Below are positions 13,149 through 25,049 of a stretch of 64,000 nucleotides of DNA, in pieces. Both the position numbers and the translations under genes were made by a program. The first letter of the stretch is position 1, and each line of letters opens with the position of its first letter. Where the stretch lies: contig NW_019029013.1 of NCBI RefSeq assembly GCF_002105155.1, forward strand, positions 62,001 to 126,000. The letters are read 5' to 3'. The notes beneath the pieces are model-generated. The model worked only from the letters and a program-made list of their open reading frames with translations, did not search any database and was not told where the DNA came from. The stretch comes from Lobosporangium transversale. Its lineage: Eukaryota; Mortierellomycota; Mortierellomycetes; Mortierellales; Mortierellaceae.

Positions 13149-13609
13149 AAATAAGAAAAAAAAAAAAAAGCTTGAAACATAATGCTTGCTTCTTGTCTAC
13201 TGTGGAATCTTGAAAGATCTTTTTTTTTTTTCCCAGTGCGAAAAGAGGGCGATTAATGACTTTCACTCCAATCAATATTCATAACCAACAACGTCCCTCT
13301 TACCTCTTCATTGATGCCGGGGGGACCTGTGAGCCAGCGAATGTCTCTGCTTTAAAGCTAATTTACTGGAGTTATTGAAGCAAAGAGCGACATCTGAACC
13401 CACTATCTTTGGTAATCAAAAAAATCCTTTTCCTTTGTTGTCCTCTCATAAGCTCCTTATCAAACGACGTATACTTAAAGATTATAGCAGTTATAGTCCG
13501 TGTCTGCTTATAAAGACAAAGATGCTTTCGGAAGGTCTCATAGGGCCTGCTCTCTACCTCTGAAAGACTGGGAAGGGAGCTGACCCTTATTTAAGGTGTA
13601 TCTTGTAGT

Positions 13610-13662
13610 TCTTATCTCTATTTTTTTTTTTTTTTTTGACCCCACGAAACCTCTTATCTCTA
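13610..13662 (-). mobile_element. Tail-only retroposon insertion with 11-bp TSD
   Basis: The direct repeat TCTTATCTCTA (13610-13620 and 13652-13662) flanks a 31-bp insert: T17 followed by gaccccacgaaacc. Read on the - strand this is 14 nt of element sequence ending in a poly(A) tail between perfect target-site duplications, the signature of target-primed reverse transcription that stopped almost at once. The 14 nt (GGTTTCGTGGGGTC) resemble the 3' end of the LINE tail at 14194-14214 (shared TCGTGGG), so a related subfamily is likely. Confidence 0.6.
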
Positions 13663-13683
13663 ATTTTTAGCGTTGAAATATAC

Positions 13684-14271
13684 ACATCACTCTTTTTTTT
13701 TTTTTTTTTTTTTTTGATAACAAGGACCCTCAGGGTCATGGGATTTGTTTTCTACATTCTATGAATGAACAAAATGCTCCAGAAATTATAGTCAATAAAC
13801 AGTTATTACTGCACAAACGGCGAGAGCCGCTGCATCCATGATTTCATAAACCCTGACCGCCGTGGTTGGTACTCAAAGTCCACCTTTCCGACGTGACCTG
13901 TTGCGCAACGCGACAAATTATCCGCTATCCATAGTCATCAAAAACTTCATTCCATCTAGCCACTCCATCACGTCCAGTTTGGTTTTCCCAAGGTAACTGT
14001 CCCGGACTCGGTCATCCGCGATCTTGTAGATCTCTTTTACATTCAGCTTCTGTCTTTGTCTGAGGGAAGGGGCAAGGAAATCATCGCTACTCCAACACAG
14101 TTGCGTCCTCTGGCGCGTTTGCTCAAAGCAATGATTCCACGAGCCTTTTCCCACTCAACAGTGACTTTACACCTTTTTTTTTTTTTTTTTTTTGATAACA
14201 AGGACCCACGAGGTCAGTGACTTTACACCGTTTGTTCCAGATTTCTGTACGACCGAATTCTTACATCACTC
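13684..14271 (-). mobile_element. 5'-truncated L1-like LINE copy (ORF2 C-terminus plus 3' UTR)
   Basis: On the - strand the element body runs 14262 to 13716 and ends in A23 (13693-13715). It is flanked by the direct repeat ACATCACTC (13684-13692 and 14263-14271). The target on the - strand is TT followed by an A run, matching the TT/AAAA preference of L1-type endonucleases. Once the nested insertion is excluded, the first frame is open from 14260 and contains IWNKRC and WEKARGI before a stop. I recall this arrangement from the C-terminus of fungal LINE reverse-transcriptase ORFs. The remaining roughly 300 nt look like 3' UTR, ending in a hairpin (GACCCTGAGGGTC), then CTTGTTATC and poly(A). 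It cannot move by itself. The LINE assignment rests on this short motif plus hallmarks of retroposition. Confidence 0.6.
14159..14229 (-). mobile_element. Nested tail-only LINE insertion with 15-bp TSD
   Basis: CAGTGACTTTACACC is perfectly duplicated at 14159-14173 and 14215-14229. Between the copies lie T20 and 21 nt. On the - strand this is a copy of the LINE 3' end (GGGTCCTTGTTATC, identical to the larger element) plus A20. It sits inside the coding part of the larger LINE copy, so it is the younger event. Removing the insert and one repeat restores an open frame across the junction, which supports the reconstruction. Confidence 0.8.
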
Positions 14272-14395
14272 TTTTTTTTTTTTTAAGCGCAGGTCGCAGA
14301 TATAATCACGTGAATGCGCAAGAATATTTCTACCAAACGTCACCTGACTTTCAAAACAATAAAAGAGTTCAAATTCTCAGATATTACAAGCAAGA

Positions 14396-14466
14396 GCGTG
14401 GTTGGTTTAGTGGTATAATTACCGCCTGCCACGCGGTAGACCCGGGTTCGATTCCCGGACCACGCA
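14396..14466 (+). tRNA. tRNA-Gly (anticodon GCC)
   Basis: A 71-nt cloverleaf. The acceptor stem GCGTGGT pairs with ACCACGC, with discriminator A (14466). The D-arm contains the A-box-like TGGTTTAGTGG, the anticodon loop is CTGCCAC with anticodon GCC, and the T-arm is CCGGGTTCGATTCCCGG (B box). There is no intron. The nearest strong T run for Pol III termination is 14570-14578, about 100 nt downstream. The gene lies 125 bp beyond the cluster of LINE insertions. Confidence 0.97.
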
Positions 14467-16639
14467 AATGCTCATTGACAATGAAGATAATCGGCGCGCT
14501 AATAATTTCTGTCTCTTCCTACATCGAGACGATTTCTCTCTTCTGAGAGTAAAAGTGTGCATTCGAGTCTCTTTTTTTTCTCTTTTTCTGCAGATCTGAA
14601 TCAGGGCCTGATAACGAAGGACATTTGTAAAAGAAAGTAAAGAGTCTAGTTTCTAATAATATTTGTCATATACAGGATATGATCTTGAGACTGTAAGAGT
14701 GTACGGAATGAATCCTCTCTATTATGTATACTTTGTAGAAAAGAATGTAGATTAGAAGAGGAAAGAGGAGAGATACAAGGGGAAGTAAAAAGGGGAAAAA
14801 GAAAAATAAAAAGTCGGGGATTGCTGTAACAGACAGAGTGTTTTAATTGTGCCCACCTTTCCACTTATACTAAAGCAGTGAAATGGTTGGATTATGGAAG
14901 ATTCAAGAGACTTTATGAAGCTTTGATACATTTTTACAGTTGACTTTAACGAATTGACAAGTGATTTCAAACATCATTTGAACCAACAAAGATTGAAACC
15001 AAGCGAAATTGGTAAGAAGATCCTTTTTTTTGTTGTTGTTACGCGTTGTGTGTTGAATTTGATTCCTGTCCCTGACTTTTGGTTGTTTATTGATCAACCC
15101 ACAGAAAATTATTTTTAGGCCAAATATGGACATTGATCTGGAAGGGCTGTGTAAAAAAAAAAAAAAAAAAAAAAAAATATATCATCAAAACTGCAGAACT
15201 GCCTTTTTTTTTTTTTTGCTTTGTTGAGTTGACAAAGCAAGTCGTCTTTAAGTTTTATCTTTTTACTTGACTTCAGTACGATATACATTAGTATATAATT
15301 ATGTATTGTAGGATGCATTCTGTGTAGAGAATAGATGTTGCAAATACTAGGGATCGTTTGAAACTGTAAAATTAGAAGGAGGCTCTTTATCACTATCAGC
15401 CCATGAAAGCCTTCTTCTTGTAAGATCTTGTAAGATACGACATTTTTGGCAACAATGTCTTGTCGAACAAAATCCAAAGACGAGAAGGCTAGAAGACTGG
15501 AAGATATGATGTCCAACCATTACTGATTATTCAGCTACTGCCTTAGTCCGCACATCTAGCAACAGCCAATGAACTCTATACTGGAAAAGAAGAGGAGCTT
15601 GTTTAAGACAGAGAGTACATGTGAGTAGATGCTGAATAAGACCAGTTCTGTTCATTAATATTTTTAATGTCATATCATAAGTTACGTTGTCTGAGTGAAC
15701 AGTGACTCTCACAAGATCAAATTCTAAAATGACTAGCTTCAAGAGCCGTCTGCGCATGTTTTTACAAACTAAACCGTATCAAAGTATAATCTAGTGGTCT
15801 AGTTTTATTGCTTTGGGTTTGCTGACTAGGGTTTTCAACCATGTTCATATGCAGTAAATGATATACAAGATTAACATTGTCCTGCGAAGTTCGCATGCAT
15901 TTTATTATTCTCATCACTTTCCTCTATCGCCTTTATACCTCTCTCAATTCCGAGCCACCCACCGTTTAAAGTTGATTACAACAGCAAATATTTGAGCATG
16001 AGCAGGGCTAGATATAGATCAACAGGACTCCAACAGAGGAATGTTTAGATACTTAGACTTTTAGATTATGCTTTGCTCTCTACTCTTTTTTTTTTTTTCT
16101 TTTTTTTTTTTTGGTGGTGATTGTGCATAGAGCTGCCGCCTTGACCCTTACACATGTAACATGAAAACCGCAACTGGCTGTAGGGGTCTGAGGAAGTTTT
16201 TTTTAAGCCGGAGAAACACAGCCAGTTGAGCAATTCCAAGATGAACAGGCACAATTCAATGCTTTCTTTTAGTTGAGTTTTGCTGTTTTTAGCACCAGCC
16301 CTTTTACGATTCAACCTCAATTATACACTTTTTGCTCCTTGTTCTCTATTCGGACCAGGAACCAAATGATGGAGCCTTTGCACAACCCTTTACCCCGTTT
16401 GCCTTTTTTTTTTTTTTTTCTTTCTTTCGTCTCTTTCCTCTCATCCTTCCTGTCCTCTTTATTTTTTATTTTATTTTATTTTATTTAATAGTCTATTTTA
16501 ATACTTTATATAAATATTAACTTACACAGGAATTGTACTTCTACCACGGCTAAATACTCAACTCACAAACGACTCACACTCAGACGTTCTCATTTCATTT
16601 CATTTCACTTTTGTTCATCATTTACCTTCTGCATCACTC
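14467..16639. other. Intergenic stretch between tRNA-Gly and the kelch gene
   Basis: No supportable gene. Two short - strand open frames (15757-15527 and 15516-15115) have no recognisable domain, are AT-rich and end in homopolymer translation. There is a perfect 11-bp inverted repeat CAACTGGCTGT/ACAGCCAGTTG (about 16171-16229) and a TTTTA repeat at about 16460-16486. Confidence 0.5.
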
Positions 16640-18895
16640 ATGACTACTATTCAACCTATTCAACCACGATGGTTTCATGCCGCTGTAATTTTTTTTTTTT
16701 TTTTTTTTTAAAAAAGCTTTTATCCAGTATGTATGCCTCATGCCTCATGTCTCATGCCATATATTTTCTTTTTTAATATTAGACACTTGTCAATACCATG
16801 GTGTATATTACAGGAGGCACAACCCGGGATCATCAGGGGAAATTACTTTCCCTAGATGAGACTCTAATGCTAGATTTGACCCAGTCATGGAGTATCGACA
16901 ATCCTCTTTTCAAAATATTGGACACTGCCCGTTTACCCATACCACTCAGCGGCCATTCCATGAATAAGATCCAAGGCACCTCTCAATTAGTGATCGTGGG
17001 AGGAGAGTCCATTAATAACAGCAGGAACACCACCAAAAGCAATAAGAATAGCACCGATCCCATGAATTCGTCCATTTTACTTGTAGACACAAAGCACGCA
17101 AACACAACCGGCTGGTCAACACTCCTCCTCCAATACCCTTCTAATAGCAGTAACAGCAATAATACTAATAATGATAACGATAATAGTAATAATAATAGTA
17201 ATAATAATAATAATAACAGCACTGGCTCAACAATGCCTTCCCCAATTCATCGCATGTATCATGCCACAACATCAACTAGGAAGGATGGAATCCTCGTGCA
17301 GGGAGGATATCAGTCGCTGATTGGCAATAATAATAGGACAATAGTTTCATCTTTGGTTACACTGAAACCAAACTTCGATAAAAGCAGCATTTCACAGACG
17401 ACAACAGCAATCATCTCTTTAGCTCGGAATGCTCCAGCATTAGCGCGACACACCATGACGTTGACTCCAGATGGCCGTGCCATCATCCTCGGCGGGATTA
17501 ATTCCCAAGGAATCCTCACCAACTTGACACAGGCTTATGTCTTGGATACTCAAGCGGATGCAACAACTGCAGAGTGGAAAGTAGTACCTCTTTTCGGACA
17601 ACCCCCGGCCCCACGGATGGAGTTTACGGCAGTTATGGTGAACGCAACTACAATGCTTGTATATGGTGGCACTTCGGATTTCAAATCTGCAAACTGGGCC
17701 ACGTTCTATCTTGATTTGCCCACTTGGACATGGACCTCACCAATGGCACAAGGAATAACTCCTAGACGATGGGGACATACTGCTACTATGGCTGGGAACG
17801 TCATGGTGGTTGCATTTGGTAGGTCGAAGAATTACACTTGTTTGTTGGGGAGGAGGAGGAAGGTTCTGTTTTCTGTGTGGGCCCACATATTAAAAGCTTA
17901 TTAGTTTCAAATCAAGGCTTTTTTGTGGTTTTGGTTTTGTACAGGAAATTAAAGCACTGTTATTGGTCATTGCGCATCATTTGAATATTTTACTGAATAA
18001 TGGTTCCATGATATCCTGGCCTCTTCTCTTTACATCTTTAGGATTAAGTTCGCGACAATCACCTGGCAATACAACTGTTGTATTACTAGACACTAGGACC
18101 AACACCTGGATCACTCAATTCGATCCTCAAGTCATGAATATTGGCACTGGGAATTCTGGCAATGATGACAGCGACAATAATGACGATGATAGTGGCGTAC
18201 AAGATGTGGATGGAGAAGGAAAGGGACCTATGAGCGTAGGCATGGTTCTCGGCCTTGGATTTGTGGTCACTCTTGCGATCGTAGGCGGTGTATTCTGGTT
18301 ACTGGTACGGAAGAGGAAACGCAGGACTCGGAATCAGAGAGCAAAAGAAAACATTGATCAGTTTACGACATCACGATCTGTAGCAGGAGCAATTTCGTCA
18401 TCATCAGCCAACCATCGTAATGGAGCAAAAGGTTTCTTTGAAGCCTTCAGTCTTGGAACCATATCCAACAATCAGAGTCGTACAGAGCGTGATGGACGTG
18501 GCAGGAAACGGCGAGATTCGAAACGGTACTCCACTACCTCAGTAAGAACACAGCATCCACAATCAATCTTGGAACGAATGGCAGAGCTGGGATATTCACC
18601 CTTACAATTTGGATATCCAGAATCGGTGATCCGACAAGGTTCAGGTGGCGTGACAGTGTCGAATTACATCTATCCTAATCAACCTTGTACACAAATAGAG
18701 AAAGTGGTGACATGTGGGGGTAATGATGGGGATCGGAATAGAAATGAAGTGGAGACCCAGGTAGTGTTTCATGACCTGTCTTCAGCACAGAAGGAAGCTC
18801 TCCGTCTGGAATTTGAGCAGAGACAGAGGCAAGGAGGGCATGACCAAGCGCCTAAACACGAGCTACTTCAATCTAATGTTGAAGAGTATGTATAA
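16640..18895 (+). CDS. Kelch-repeat protein with C-terminal transmembrane segment
   Basis: Exons 16640-16684, 16783-17818 and 18042-18895 join in phase to give 644 aa. The first 45-nt exon supplies PRWFHAA, completing the first blade (RWFHAATLVNTMVYITGG). Further kelch-like blades follow: SGHSMNKI..LVIVGG, RMYHAT..GILVQGG, ARHTMTL..AIILGG, PRMEFTAVM..LVYGG and RRWGHTATM..VVAFG, making about six units of a beta-propeller that usually mediates protein interactions. Residues about 427-449 form a strong transmembrane helix, followed by a basic stop-transfer (RKRKRRTR) and a roughly 190-residue disordered tail. An Asn-rich insertion (about 137-162) sits between blades two and three. No signal peptide is visible at the chosen start; an unseen upstream exon could supply one. 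The partner is unknown. Confidence 0.87.
17144..17220 (+). repeat. AAT/AAC trinucleotide repeat coding poly-Asn
   Basis: In-frame (AAT/AAC/AGT)n inside kelch exon 2, encoding an Asn/Ser/Asp stretch of roughly 25 residues. Likely length-variable between strains. Confidence 0.85.
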
Positions 18896-19940
18896 TCTAT
18901 GTATTTCAAAAGAACGAAACAGAAGCAGATGTGAGTTGATTCCAATAAAACATCGCCATCCCCATCTTCCACGCCACCGAACGTTGTGAAGCTTGCAGTT
19001 TCCTATTTTTTACATCGTGCATAATTGTTGCAGAAAGACATCCCAAATTATATACTACAGATTGTATTGTAAATCAAAATGCGGAGATTGATGTTTGTGA
19101 TGGTTGCATTTAAACTGCGCCACTTCTGATAATATTAGAGAACTTCAAGATTGTGGCATGCAAAATGAATTTGCCCTTGTTGATGTCTAAAGAGTGGCCA
19201 AATGTGGGGGATACGCAGTCAAACAACGCTCATTGAGTATATACTCTCTTTTGTCACCAAGGCAGTATGCAATATTAATCCATTGCTAAGGTTGAATCAG
19301 AATGATGTGGTGTCATCATGGAACTTCATTTTCATTTTTCGGTTCATTAATGTATGTATTTTTTTTTGCAATGAAACTCATTTGGCATTTACAAAGATGA
19401 ATGGACATGAACGAGCTTTCGTCATATGCTTGTTTAACGGTTTGTCACTCATTATTATCATTACTATTAAATATTATTATTATTTTTTAAAGTCTCCGTC
19501 TCCCACTTTCTTTCACTCCCTCGCTTTTCTTATTACTTTAACCTAATCTCTTCATTCCTTCCTTTCTTCTTCTCTCCTCTCTTCAGCCGCCTTTCCTTTC
19601 CTTTCCTTTCTTTTCCTTCTCTTCCTTTTTCCTTCTTCTCCTTCCTTTCCCTTCCTTTCTTTTCCTTCTTTATCCTTTCCTTATCAGTAGTGCGATCTAC
19701 CACTCACACTCGAAGATTCTTCGCTGTCATCATCATCTTCTCCTATCCTCTCTCCTTTTATTCCCCACTCTTTGATACCCACGGGCACTTGCAAGCTGAT
19801 TTTGCTCTTCTTTCTATATCTCATTAATTATAACGCCTTTTTATCATCGTTATCGTATCAGCATCAATCAGCATTTTTTTTTTTCTCTCCTTTTCCTCTG
19901 CTTTGAAACATCCATTCTCATTCGACATCTCTTTCTCTGA
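18896..19940 (+). promoter_or_regulatory. Kelch 3' region and pyrimidine-rich leader of the antiporter gene
   Basis: An AATAAA at 18944-18949 lies 49 nt after the kelch stop and may serve as its poly(A) signal. From about 19495 to 19935 the + strand is almost pure C/T with CCTTTCCTTTC-type repeats, running up to the antiporter start at 19941. No other gene is seen. Confidence 0.5.
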
Positions 19941-22900
19941 ATGTCAGGCGGTGGCATTGTTTTCGAGGCATCGCCCGAGCATATAGCCTATGCGCTATTG
20001 GGATGCTTCATCATTTTCTTTGGCCTTGTCAGTCTGTTTGTCAAAGAGAAACTCTTCATTTCTGAGGCTTGTAAGTCAGTCTCCTTTATTTCAAGATATT
20101 TTATTCATCCTTCTCCTGTTAATTATTCTTCTCCACAAGAGAAAAAAAGAAAAAGAAAAAAAGAAAAAAGAACTATTGTCATGAATGGAATCAAGAACCA
20201 TGACCAGACGACTATTTTTTTTTTTCCCTGCCCTCAGCCTATCCCCTCCTCTCTCTTCCTCTCTTTCTCTCTATTCTTACATTTTTTTAGTCTCTTCTCC
20301 CCTTTTTCTCTCCTTGTTCGATATGCTTTTCCGTTCGGGATCAGATCCGTATAATTCTGGGTGGTGTGATGATCCATGGAAGGAGTGTCAGACAACAGCA
20401 ACGTGGGTAGGGGGTGGTTGCCAAAAGTGAGCAAAAATGAGTGTAACAGAAGCACAAGCACAATTGCTCAGCATTTCGGCTTTCCCACCCATTTTTTTTT
20501 ACGCTGGGAACATCTCCCAGTTCGCCCATACCCTTCCTTACAACACATTCTTGTCACAAAAACCACAACAGCAACCTCTCTATCGCTTTATCATCCGATT
20601 TTTAACCTGTTTGTTCAATTGGATTTTCTTTAATTGTTGAGCTGCGATCTGTGACATGCGTGTTCAATGCATGCACGGTTATTTTTTTACTTTTTTTGAT
20701 CCGCCAACCGTTTATAGAGACTGAGATGAAAATAATTAAAAGGTTGCTGGGAGATGAGAAATGGCGAGTGAAATCACACGGGTACTCTTCTATCTTCAAC
20801 AATCTGACAGGGAGAACAGATGGGGTAGAGCAGTAAGGGAACCATTGTTGCTGAGTGAAGAGGGAGTAGTAAGCTTACCTGATGAGACTAGCCCACATCA
20901 CATCGCCATGTGCTCTCTCCTATTTGATGGACCCTCCAAGAGAGAATGTTAACCTGCAGGAGCAGCAGAATTCCATGCACAAAGAAAAAAAAAAATGCCA
21001 ACCACAGAGAGACAGGAGGAAATGGGAGAACTAGACACTCTACTGCTTCTTTTCTTGCCGTTCTACGCGTCTGTGCTTTCAAAATTAATGATGAGGGTAA
21101 TCTTGTAAAGACTATTTTGGCTCCCTTTTCAAATGATGTTGTCATCATCCTTGCCAGGACCTGGTAGTTTCACCGCTTTCATCTCTCTCTCTTTTTTTTT
21201 TTTTTTTTTTTTTCTTTTCTTCTTCCCTTTCCTTGGAGTCATAATCATCTAAAGAGAGAGACGGTTAACATGCAACTGGGTCAGGGACCTGTGAGATGTT
21301 TCATAGCAAGCTCATTTAGACATGTACACATACGCAGTTGACCCAAACCAAATGACGATTAGAAAAGCTTGAAAGTCATCATCAACATCGCATGATGATA
21401 GCGTATAAATTATTGAAAAAGTTCTACTTGGGCCTGACATTAACTACTCAATATTTATCCCTTCATATTGTTCTACAACTTTTTTATAAACTCAAACGAC
21501 GCGTAGTCGTATCGACGGCCTTTGGTATCATCATTGGACCTTATGCTATTGGTATTTTTGATCCTGTGGGTTGGAAGGGTTACGACACTGTCACGCTTGA
21601 GTTTACAAGGATCGTCATTGCTGTTCAGGTCATGGCCGCAGGAGTCTCTTTACCGAGGTAAGTATCTCATCTTATCTGGCAAAAAAAAAAGAGCAAAATC
21701 CGAAAAGGTGGTCGTTCTAGTAGTCAAATGTGGCAGGTGTGGTTACAGGAATGCGGGAACAATCTTATTCCGAAATTTATACAGCACTAGAATTTCAAAG
21801 AGCACTTGCTAAATAGTCTTTTGAGGAAGCATCACCCTTATCAACTCTAGGGTCCTGTGTTCTGTTTGGCATATGGACTAGAGTATTTTTCTTTTTTTGT
21901 TCTTGTATTCCACCAGATACAGTAAGAGGAACAAAGGTGTCACCTATTTGGGCTCCATCTGATAATCCATGTGATGCCACACGCAAATAAAACTTACCGA
22001 AGAATCTTTACTTTGTCTGTACTACGGAAAAAATGTGTAACAGGTCCTACATTGTCAAGGAACGATTGTCGCTGTTCATCATTATTGTACCGCTCATGTT
22101 CCTCATGTGGGGTACTTCTGCACTCATCATCTGGGGTTTGATCCCTAACTTGGACTTTGTAAGCGCAAAGCAATGTATTTAATATTTCAGGCAGCTGAGC
22201 TTTTATACACATCATCAATTTACTCACTTTTTTTTTTCTTTCTCCAAATGTAGGTTCAAGCCATGATCATCGGAGCCTGTGTCACCCCAACAGATCCCGT
22301 TCTGTCCAATTCAGTTGTTAAGGGTCGCTTTGCTGAGAAACACGTCCCGCCTCGTATTCGTTATCTTTTGTCTGCAGAATCAGGCATCAATGATGGCATG
22401 GGTCTTCCATTTTTGTTTCTGGGTCTTTATTTGCTGCGCGAGCACACCGTTGGGTCAGCCTTCGCCAAGTGGTTCTACTTGGTATGGGCATACCAGATTT
22501 TGCTGAGTATCATCATTGGTGGCGTCATTGGAGCAGCAGCAAGGAAAGCAGTCAAGGGCGCTAAGAATAGGTACGTTCTTCTTTGATATTCTTCTCATAG
22601 TCTCTGGTATACACTTTTATATAATATCATCAGTCTAACATCATGGCTTGAACTTTTGCTTCACGATAGAAACCTTATTGACAAGGAATCCTTTTTGGTA
22701 TTCTCGATCGCGTTGGCGCTAGCAGTCGCAGGAGTCGTCAGTATCTTGGCATCAGATGATCTTTTGGCGTGTTTCATCGCTGGAAACGTTTTCGCATGGG
22801 AGTATGTCTTTCTTTTTTGTGATTATTCGGACAGAAATATGGTGCACAAGGGAAAAGCCTATTAACTGTTAGCACTACATCACTTTTTTTAAACATTTAT

Positions 22901-24352
22901 AGCGATTGGTTTTCAAACGAAATCGCAGAGGCACACATCCAGGAAATTATTGATATGTTGCTCAACTTGGCCTGTTTTGTCTATATTGGAGCTTCAATCC
23001 CGTTCGCGAGCTTTGCCGACGCTGCATTAGGTCTCTCGCTCTGGCGCATGGTGGTTCTCGCGATTGTAATCCTTGTATTCCGTCGAATGCCATTTATGTT
23101 GGCTCTCAAACCGGTAGTGCCTGCACTTGCTAGCTATCGTGAGGCTGCATTCGCGGGTTGGTTTGGTCCTATTGGAGTTGGTGCAGTTTTCTTCACCAAG
23201 GTCACGGCCATGTTGACTAGTCCAGAGCACCTTGGTGGAGACACATATAATCTCGATAGGATTAACCGTGTTCGTGAGGTTATTTTCCCTGTGGTTATGT
23301 TCTTGGTACTTGCAAGCGTGTTGATCCATGGTATCACTGTCCCATTGTTGCACTTGCAGTATAAATACACGAGGACGTGGTCTAGGAAGCGTGAAGACTC
23401 GAACCATGCGGTGGCCAGATTACCTCATATCAACATTGGAGACGAGATTATTTTACGACCACCAACGATCAATGGATCCATCGCAGATGGTGACGGAGAA
23501 GTGCAAAAGACAATCGGATATGACCATCAGCGCTCAATCGGATATGACAATCAGCGCTCGATCGGATACCAAGACCTTAATCAGCGCTCGATTAATCAGC
23601 GGTCATATGGTTACGGTGGTTTCGGCATTGCGGGCGTTCCAGACCTGAGCAAGCCAAAGGACCATGGTAGCACTCAAAACACTGTTAGGACACTCCAGGA
23701 TGTCGTCAGAGAAATGAAAGAGGCTTCAAAGGGAGCAGCCGTGAACAGAAATTCGCGAGGATTGAATAATAACACTAACGGCATTGCCACCACTAATAAA
23801 GGCACCATCCAGGACAATAACACCAATAATGGGGACACCAGCAACAATAATAATATTAATGCACCACGGGACAGCGTCAGTATTAGTTTCAACATCCCGA
23901 ATGTCCGTGGTTCTCAGACAGCTTCACAAAGAGAGGGTGAGAAAGATATTGCTCAAGAAATGAAGGAGAACCATCCGGCGATGCATGAAACAGGCCCATA
24001 TTCACCTGAGATCAAGCGATTTGAATCATCCTCATCTCGCCATGGTGATTCGAGTAGCTCGACGTCCTCGACTAGCGATCAGAAATCTCCACGGCCTCAG
24101 CTCATGCCATCTCACGGGAAGGATTCATCAACAGGATCGTCCATTATCAAGATCCATGAAACAGAGCGTGAAGAAGACAATGGCGTTGTGAGGACAGTGA
24201 GTCATGATATCGAAGAACAGGACAGAGTTCAAGTGGAGGAAGAAAGGGTGGAGGAACACGAGCGTCCACATGAGCATTCACGTCCACATTCACGTCCACA
24301 TTCAAGTTCGGGGCACCATCACTTGAGAGATCTGTTCAGGCCTCGAGATTAG
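19941..24352 (+). CDS. NHA1: Na+(K+)/H+ antiporter, Nha1/Sod2 type (CPA1)
   Basis: Exons 19941-20070, 21507-21657, 22044-22158, 22254-22570, 22670-22801 and 22903-24352 join in phase to give 764 aa. The membrane domain covers about residues 10-430 with some twelve hydrophobic segments and shows the fungal plasma-membrane antiporter motifs: ISEA..VSTAFGIIIGP, ACVTPTDPVLSNS (Asp146), AESGINDGMGLPF (Asn178-Asp179, transport site), and AWDDWFSNEIAEAHIQEIIDMLLNL. This family exports Na+, Li+ or K+ in exchange for H+ and sets salt tolerance and pH. The hydrophilic tail (about 430-764) is variable and holds imperfect repeats of IGYDxQRS (near 485-512), poly-Asn stretches and a His/Arg/Pro repeat (HSRPHSRPH). 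The first intron is unusually long (1436 bp). The residue formed at the exon 1/2 junction is Phe; a missed mini-exon there cannot be excluded. Confidence 0.92.
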
Positions 24353-25003
24353 ACAGACGCATAGGTGGTGGAAATGGGAGAGAACATCAAAGAGGGAAAA
24401 GGGGAGGAGTGAATCGAGGAAACGTACGTAATATTTAGTATACTTTTTTTTTTTGCAATAGTCTAAAGTATCCTTTATCCATAATACATGGCATCCATTG
24501 CATTTACAATCATTAAAAAAATAATTAAAAACCCAATTAAAAAAACGGTTAATTTATTTTTAAAGAAAGTGTGACATGACATGATGTTAATTCCCCAACC
24601 AATCTCGAATAGAATTTCTTTCCCATCACAAAGATCACAGATCTAGAAGCAAGCAGACTTTTACTTGATAGAGACCTTTGAAACTTTTCAAAGTGCTTTA
24701 GTCTGTTGTTTGGATTATAAACCTATTAATGGAAAAAGAAAAGAAAAAGAAGACAATGGTGTAAGGAGTTTAAATGTAAAGGTTATTAAATAAAACATAA
24801 AAAAAAAATCAGGGCTGACTACAGTGAATGATCATCCCTTTTAATTCCCTTTAATTCGTTTGCGGGGATAGGATAAAATATCTGATAATTATTATTATAA
24901 TAATTTACATGTCGTCTCTGGCACAAAGGAACAGATAGTTCTTTAAAAAAGTGTCAACAAACAAATCCAAGTTCCTTCTTTCTTGGCCTTCTTGACCCAT
25001 TTT

Positions 25004-25049
<46 letters not shown>

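Noticed and set aside
14264-14290. T run at 14272-14284 as an independent insertion tail
   Set aside because: It is better explained as part of the target sequence of the LINE insertion, since it directly follows the duplicated ACATCACTC.
15115-15757. Two - strand frames of 133 and 76 aa
   Set aside because: AT-rich, no domain, and one ends in translated homopolymer. A decayed gene is possible but I cannot support it.
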